19,196 bases of DNA, from NCBI GenBank assembly GCA_003457135.1, contig DMSQ01000010.1, positions 855 to 20,050 of the forward strand. Direction: 5' to 3'. The notes under the pieces were generated by a model. The model was given only the letters and a program-made list of their open reading frames with translations. It searched no databases and had not been told where the DNA came from. This stretch comes from Prolixibacteraceae bacterium. GTDB taxonomy: Bacteria; Bacteroidota; Bacteroidia; Bacteroidales; Prolixibacteraceae. Positions 15,173-19,196 of this stretch are shown here, one piece after another (within the stretch, counting starts at the first letter, position 1; each line of letters begins with the position of its first letter). The translations under genes were made by a program, and so were the position numbers.

Positions 15173-16009
15173 CTATTTCAGCAAAACTTTTTCACTTTTG
15201 ATTTTTCGTCCTATAAAGGTTGTGGCATTCTTCTCAAATACTTTTTCATTTTCGGTTGTGAAGTATTTGACTATTCCCGATTTTGAACATCTCTGATCCA
15301 TTTCAGGATGGCGGTTCAGATATTCGATCAGCTTTGAGCTTACCAGCTTTCCCTGTTCAAGCAAATGGATGTTTTCGGGTACAAATTTCCGTATAACCGG
15401 CATCAGTAAGGGATAATGCGTACAGCCCAGAATGATCGAATCAATCTTAGGATCGGCTGCCAGCAGGTTATTTATATTCTTCGAAACAAAGTATTCGGTT
15501 CCGGGCGAGTCAGTTTCGTTGTTTTCGACCAGAGGTACCCAAATCGGGCATGCTTCCTGGGTTGTTTTAACCACCTTTCCGCCAGCCCACTTTTCAAGCT
15601 CAATCGGATATGAATTGGATAGTACAGTGCCAACCGTTCCTAAAATTCCAACGTGACCGTTACGGGTATAGTCGCCGATTGATTCCACTGCAGGGCGGAT
15701 AACTCCCAAAACCCTTCGTTCGGGATCAATATGGGGCAGGTCTTTTTGCTGAATATTGCGTAAAGCTTTTGCCGATGCTGTATTGCAAGCAAGAATAACC
15801 AATGGGCAACCCATTTCGAAAAGTTTCTTAACGGCCTGAAGGGTATATTCATACACGACTTCGAATGAACGGGGTCCATAAGGAGCGCGAGCATTATCGC
15901 CCAAATAAATGAAATCATAGGTGGGAAGGTCGTTCAAAAATTCTTTCAGGATGGTCAGTCCTCCATATCCTGAATCGAAAACACCAATAGGCTGAAATTC
16001 GGACTTCAT
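15173..16009 (-). CDS. murI: Glutamate racemase
   Basis: Converts L-glutamate to D-glutamate for peptidoglycan stem peptides. 278 residues, typical length. Active-site regions are IGVFDSGYGGLTIL (8-21), YLGDNARAPYG (35-45), the first catalytic cysteine C75 in LACNTASA, ACPIWVPLVE (153-162) and the second catalytic cysteine C196 in LGCTHYPLL. All are intact, so it should be active. It follows the bamA-skp-skp genes on the same strand, a common order in Bacteroidota, but a terminator hairpin 26 bp upstream of its start implies its own promoter or read-through. Confidence 0.96.
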   Translation of the reverse strand: MKSEFQPIGVFDSGYGGLTILKEFLNDLPTYDFIYLGDNARAPYGPRSFEVVYEYTLQAVKKLFEMGCPLVILACNTASAKALRNIQQKDLPHIDPERRVLGVIRPAVESIGDYTRNGHVGILGTVGTVLSNSYPIELEKWAGGKVVKTTQEACPIWVPLVENNETDSPGTEYFVSKNINNLLAADPKIDSIILGCTHYPLLMPVIRKFVPENIHLLEQGKLVSSKLIEYLNRHPEMDQRCSKSGIVKYFTTENEKVFEKNATTFIGRKIKSEKVLLK

Positions 16010-16034
16010 TTGAATTTGATTTTAAACAAAATTA

Positions 16035-16064
16035 AAAAAGCCATCTAATAATAGATGGCTTTTT
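16035..16064 (-). terminator. Terminator between the skp/ompH genes and murI
   Basis: A 13-bp perfect stem (16035-16047 with 16052-16064) around a 4-nt loop, core GCCATCTA/TAGATGGC, with A/T runs at the base. Read on the minus strand it ends in a run of T. Lies 25 bp after the second chaperone gene. Confidence 0.8.
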
Positions 16065-16088
16065 GCATATTTTTTATTTCAGGAGTAA

Positions 16089-16604
16089 CTATGGAATAGC
16101 CAATTTAGCTTTTACCAGAGGAAGTAAATCCAGACTTTCTTTCGAATTATAGAGAATAACCCTTGAGCTCATGTCGAAAACATAGATTAATCCTTTTTCG
16201 GCGCCAACGTCTTTTACTGCTTTGTCGGCTTTATCAAGCATCGGCTTAAATATTTCAGCCTGCTTGGTCTGCATTTGTTGCTGGGCGCTTTGCTGATAAT
16301 TCTGAATGCGTTCATTCATTAAATTCAGATCGTCTTCTTTCATTTTACGGACGGTTTCTGATAAAGAATCTCTTTTAGCCAGATATTCGACATATTTGGT
16401 CTGGGCTTCTTTCTGCATCATGCCCAGGGCATCTTCCAATTCTTTCTGATAAGCAACGAATTGTTTCTCGCCAGCCGCTCTTTCAGGCATAATCTGGTAA
16501 AGGGCCTGTAAATCAATATGACCAAATTTTGGAGTCTGGGCATTGACAAATCCTGCTGAAAACAACAGTATTCCTAAAACACAAATTTTGAAAACACTTT
16601 TCAT
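16089..16604 (-). CDS. OmpH/Skp-family periplasmic chaperone (second copy)
   Basis: Periplasmic holdase for unfolded outer-membrane proteins on their way to BamA. 171 residues. A signal peptide (MKSVFKICVLGILLFSAGFVNAQ) cleaves near residue 22. The mature start KFGHIDLQALYQIMPE matches the beta-strand core of OmpH, followed by a long charged, Gln/Lys/Glu-rich coiled coil (about 40-125) with QNYQQSAQQQMQTKQ, then a C-terminal strand region (GLIYVFDMSSRVILYNS). Identical in length to its upstream neighbour but clearly diverged. 39 bp from it, so co-transcribed with it. Confidence 0.9.
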   Translation of the reverse strand: MKSVFKICVLGILLFSAGFVNAQTPKFGHIDLQALYQIMPERAAGEKQFVAYQKELEDALGMMQKEAQTKYVEYLAKRDSLSETVRKMKEDDLNLMNERIQNYQQSAQQQMQTKQAEIFKPMLDKADKAVKDVGAEKGLIYVFDMSSRVILYNSKESLDLLPLVKAKLAIP

Positions 16605-16643
16605 ACTTTTCTGGATTAAATTTTTTTTGACAAATTTATAACA

Positions 16644-17159
16644 TTAATTTTTATAACCAAGTTTGGTTAATACCTGATCGGAAAGATCAAATTTTGGATT
16701 GGAGTAAATAAGGGTAACGCCACTGGCCTTATCAAAAATAACTGCATAACTGCCTTCGGTAGAGATTTCCTGAATGGCATTAAAGATATCATCCTGAATA
16801 GGTTTTACCAAACCCTGGCGTTTCTTGAAAAGATCCCCTTCCCGACCAAAATACTTACGCTGTAAATCTTTATATTCTTTTTCTTTGGTAATGATAACGT
16901 CTTCACGTTTGCGTTTCATTTCGTCTGAAAGCAGTACACTTTCTGATTGGAAATCTTTGTACATCTGTTCGATCTCGGCGTGCATGGACTCCAATTCCTT
17001 TTGATACTGCGCAGAAAGCTGATTGAGCTGTTCCTGTGCTGCTTTATAGGCAGGAATATTTTCCAAAATATACTCCGAATCAACGAATGCAAATTTTTGA
17101 GCAAATGTAGTTGCTGCTGCAAGCAACAAAATACCTGTGATAATCGCTAGTTTCCTCAT
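16644..17159 (-). CDS. OmpH/Skp-family periplasmic chaperone (first copy)
   Basis: Same family and likely role as the next gene. 171 residues. Signal peptide MRKLAIITGILLLAAATTFAQ, then KFAFVDSEYILENIPAYKAA (the OmpH start motif), a coiled coil of about 35-120 residues and the C-terminal core SYAVIFDKASGVTLIYSNP, which is the most typical OmpH stretch. This copy is closer to the family consensus than the downstream one. 63 bp separate it from bamA upstream, consistent with one envelope-assembly operon. Confidence 0.92.
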   Translation of the reverse strand: MRKLAIITGILLLAAATTFAQKFAFVDSEYILENIPAYKAAQEQLNQLSAQYQKELESMHAEIEQMYKDFQSESVLLSDEMKRKREDVIITKEKEYKDLQRKYFGREGDLFKKRQGLVKPIQDDIFNAIQEISTEGSYAVIFDKASGVTLIYSNPKFDLSDQVLTKLGYKN

Positions 17160-17222
17160 GATGTCATGTTTTAATTTGTTTCTTTCGGGATTTTATCAAA
17201 TACCAGACCAAAACATTTTTAT

Positions 17223-19196
17223 TTAAAATTGTTGCCCGATTACGAAATGGAACTGGCTTCCGGCAGCATCACTTTGACCGGCAACCTTATCGAATCCATA
17301 TCCCCAGTCAATTCCCATCAGGCCAAACATTGGAAGAAAGATCCTGACCCCTGCGCCGGCCGACCGGTGAAGCTTAAAAGGATTGTAATCGTCGAAATTA
17401 TTCCAGGCATTACCCGCTTCAAGGAATCCAAGTACATAAATGGTTGACGAGGGTTTCAGGATAACCGGATACCTGAGTTCCATCGAAAGTTTATTGTAAA
17501 TATTCGATCCGTAATAATTGCTCAGGCTGTAATCTTTGTATCCACGCAGCGACACGATATCGCTTCCGTAAAGATTATAACCCGACATTCCTGAACCACC
17601 AACCCGAAATCCTTCGAATGGAGATTTACGGTTTTTGTCAAAATATCCCAAAAAGCCATATTCAATTTTGGTATGCAAAACCAAATTGGTGTTTTTCGAT
17701 AAAGGTGTGTACCAATCGCCTTTGAACATCCATTTATGGTATTCAATCCATTTGTATCGTTCCTCGTTTGTCAATTCAGGATTGTTGTAATTCACACCAT
17801 TCCATAAAGAATATGGAGGAGTAAACTGGAGGGAGAGCGTAAAACTTGATCCGCGACGTGTATATAAGGGGTTGTCCATGGAGTTTCTCCCAAAAGCGGT
17901 TTTAAAGCTGAAGTTATTGAACCCACCATTTCCATTACCTGTTCCATCGTTCAGAAAATAGTAATAACCGGCCATATTTTGCAGTTCATAGTGCTGAAAT
18001 GAAAGCTCATGGTACATGGTGAAATAATCATCGGGCCATGTTAAACGGTATCCGTAACCTATTGCTGCTGCTGTGGTGATCTGAATCTGGTCATCGGCTT
18101 CAGATTGTGTATCGTAGGTATAATTGGTGCCATAGTCGTAACCTGTGCCATAGCCATAACCATATCCATACGGAGAATAGCCATATCCATACGGAGAATA
18201 ACCGCCATATCCGCCACCTCCATATCCGCCATAACCACCTCCGTAGCCACCACCTCCGTAACCGCCATATGGATTATAACCACTACCGTACGTATTTGTA
18301 TTGGCCGAATAATTTACTTTGGAGTGTGAGAATGAAAATGTAAATGAATTAGGCTTTTTCCCACCAAACCAAGGCTCAGTGAATGTCAAACTATACGATT
18401 TATAAAATTTGCCGCTCGTTTGCGCCCTAAGGCTTAAGGCTTGCCCATCACCCGTTGGCAAAGGCCTCCAGGCTTCTTTGTTAAAAATATTGCGTACCGA
18501 AAAATTCGAAAACTTTAAACCCAGTGTTCCAACGAACATGTTTGCGCCCCATCCTCCCGAAAGTTCAATCTGGTCGTTTGCTTTTTCGACCAACTGATAT
18601 TCAATATCCACAGTTCCATTTTCGGGATGAGGGCGTACATCCGGGTTTATTGCTTCGGGATCGAAATGCCCTAATTGTGACAACTCCCTTACGGTACGTA
18701 TGATGAGTGATTTGCTGAACAAATCGCCGGGAAGAGTCCGAAGTTCGCGACGGGCTACATGCTCGTTTGTTTTGGTATTTCCTGAGATAATGATTTTATC
18801 AATGGTTGCCTGACGTCCTTCATAAATACGCATTTCGAGGTCTATCGAATCTGCATCAATGCGGGTCTCGATAGGCGCCAGGTTAAAGAATAAATAACCG
18901 TTATCGAGGTAGGTGTTACTTACCGCATCTTCATCATCTTTGGTACGCTTATCAAGGAGTTTCTGATCAAAAACATCGCCCTTTTTAATACCAAGCACTG
19001 CATTCAGGTATTCACTTGGATAAACCGTATTTCCAACCCATTTAATATCCCTGAAAAAATATTTATTTCCTTCTTCGATCCAGATATCAAGCCTCACCTT
19101 ATCATCATCTTCCAGTTTCGAGATTGAATCTTTAACAATGGTGGCATCGCGGTAGCCCTTTTCATTGTATTTCTTGATCAGGTTAATTTTATCGTC
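17223..19196 (-). CDS. bamA: Outer-membrane protein assembly factor BamA, N-terminus outside window
   Basis: Central Omp85 protein of the BAM complex, inserting beta-barrel proteins into the outer membrane. The frame is open through 19196; the visible 657 residues start inside a POTRA domain (YNEKGYRDATIV). Further POTRA repeats follow (FFRDIKWVGNTVYPSEYL; IDKIIISGNTKTNEHVARREL). The barrel begins near LSGGWGANMFVGTLGLKFSNFS. It contains the loop-6 motif SLRGYKDYS and the strands ending YVLGFLEAGNAWNNF, GAGVRIFLPMFGLMGIDWGYGF and a terminal Phe, the BAM recognition signal. About 60 Gly/Tyr-rich residues are inserted in the barrel, encoded by 18111-18290. An apparent GTG start at 19097 is internal. 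Followed by two skp genes. Confidence 0.96.
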   Translation of the reverse strand, partial: DDKINLIKKYNEKGYRDATIVKDSISKLEDDDKVRLDIWIEEGNKYFFRDIKWVGNTVYPSEYLNAVLGIKKGDVFDQKLLDKRTKDDEDAVSNTYLDNGYLFFNLAPIETRIDADSIDLEMRIYEGRQATIDKIIISGNTKTNEHVARRELRTLPGDLFSKSLIIRTVRELSQLGHFDPEAINPDVRPHPENGTVDIEYQLVEKANDQIELSGGWGANMFVGTLGLKFSNFSVRNIFNKEAWRPLPTGDGQALSLRAQTSGKFYKSYSLTFTEPWFGGKKPNSFTFSFSHSKVNYSANTNTYGSGYNPYGGYGGGGYGGGYGGYGGGGYGGYSPYGYGYSPYGYGYGYGTGYDYGTNYTYDTQSEADDQIQITTAAAIGYGYRLTWPDDYFTMYHELSFQHYELQNMAGYYYFLNDGTGNGNGGFNNFSFKTAFGRNSMDNPLYTRRGSSFTLSLQFTPPYSLWNGVNYNNPELTNEERYKWIEYHKWMFKGDWYTPLSKNTNLVLHTKIEYGFLGYFDKNRKSPFEGFRVGGSGMSGYNLYGSDIVSLRGYKDYSLSNYYGSNIYNKLSMELRYPVILKPSSTIYVLGFLEAGNAWNNFDDYNPFKLHRSAGAGVRIFLPMFGLMGIDWGYGFDKVAGQSDAAGSQFHFVIGQQF
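18111..18290 (-). repeat. Gly/Tyr-rich low-complexity segment in BamA barrel
   Basis: Encodes about 60 residues made almost only of G, Y, P, S, N and T, with GGYGGGGYGGGYGG-type runs followed by SPYGYG repeats. A 20-nt unit is exactly repeated with a 21-bp period at 18160-18179 and 18181-18200 (YSPYGYG twice). Flanking residues are ordinary barrel strands (FTFSFSHSKVNYSA before, IQITTAAAIGYGYRL after). Most likely an extracellular loop. Confidence 0.8.

Noticed and set aside
18111..18290. CRISPR-like tandem repeat
   Set aside because: The repeats are in frame within bamA, have no unique spacers and encode Gly/Tyr peptide repeats.
19095..19097. GTG as the BamA start
   Set aside because: The upstream 33 codons are open and encode a typical POTRA stretch (YNEKGYRDA), so the gene extends beyond the window.

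Overview
The window looks like a chromosomal housekeeping segment from a member of the Bacteroidota, most likely a Bacteroidales/Marinilabiliales-type bacterium. Three things point there: the gene order bamA - skp/ompH - skp/ompH - murI, the gene order ccoI - ccoS - ccoN, and a promoter of the Bacteroidota type (TTTG, 19 bp gap, TAnnTTTG) in front of rpsF. Protein sequences such as the BamA barrel and the long CcoI fit the same group. No phage genes, transposase, CRISPR array, tRNA or rRNA were seen, and no gene-free gap exceeds 300 bp. The assignment below order is inference.

Layout. Positions 1-4050 (minus strand) carry a cbb3-type cytochrome oxidase cluster: the copper-exporting ATPase ccoI, the assembly factor ccoS and the 5' part of ccoN, which leaves the window on the left. 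Both spacers around ccoS hold mirrored clusters of GTCATT / AATGAC hexamers. Positions 4169-5429 (plus strand) are the operon rpsF-rpsR-rplI with a clear promoter and a clear terminator. Positions 5595-6467 (plus) encode an unrecognised exported protein that may be an outer-membrane barrel. A perfect 18-bp hairpin separates it from the convergent 2-oxoglutarate dehydrogenase genes sucB and sucA (6520-10821, minus). The sucA-sucB spacer has a REP-like hairpin pair, and sucB itself contains an in-frame palindromic repeat in an interdomain linker.

Positions 11013-12326 (minus) encode a UMF1/Atg22-like MFS transporter. It is divergent from a large three-domain protein (12485-15160, plus): PlsC-like acyltransferase, acyl carrier protein and acyl-adenylating ligase on one chain. 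That pair resembles the LplT/Aas lysophospholipid-recycling pair of enterobacteria in logic, with a different transporter family and a built-in carrier. It is the best candidate here for an under-described system.

Positions 15173-19196 (minus) carry the envelope cluster: glutamate racemase murI, two tandem OmpH/Skp-type periplasmic chaperones of equal length, and BamA, cut by the right edge. BamA has an unusual run of about 60 Gly/Tyr-rich residues in its barrel. A terminator hairpin separates murI from the chaperone genes.

Together the genes cover terminal respiration and its metal supply, translation, the TCA cycle, phospholipid acylation, peptidoglycan precursor supply and outer-membrane protein assembly. 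Most are core genes; the unusual signals are the intergenic and intragenic repeats, the acyltransferase fusion and the BamA insert.
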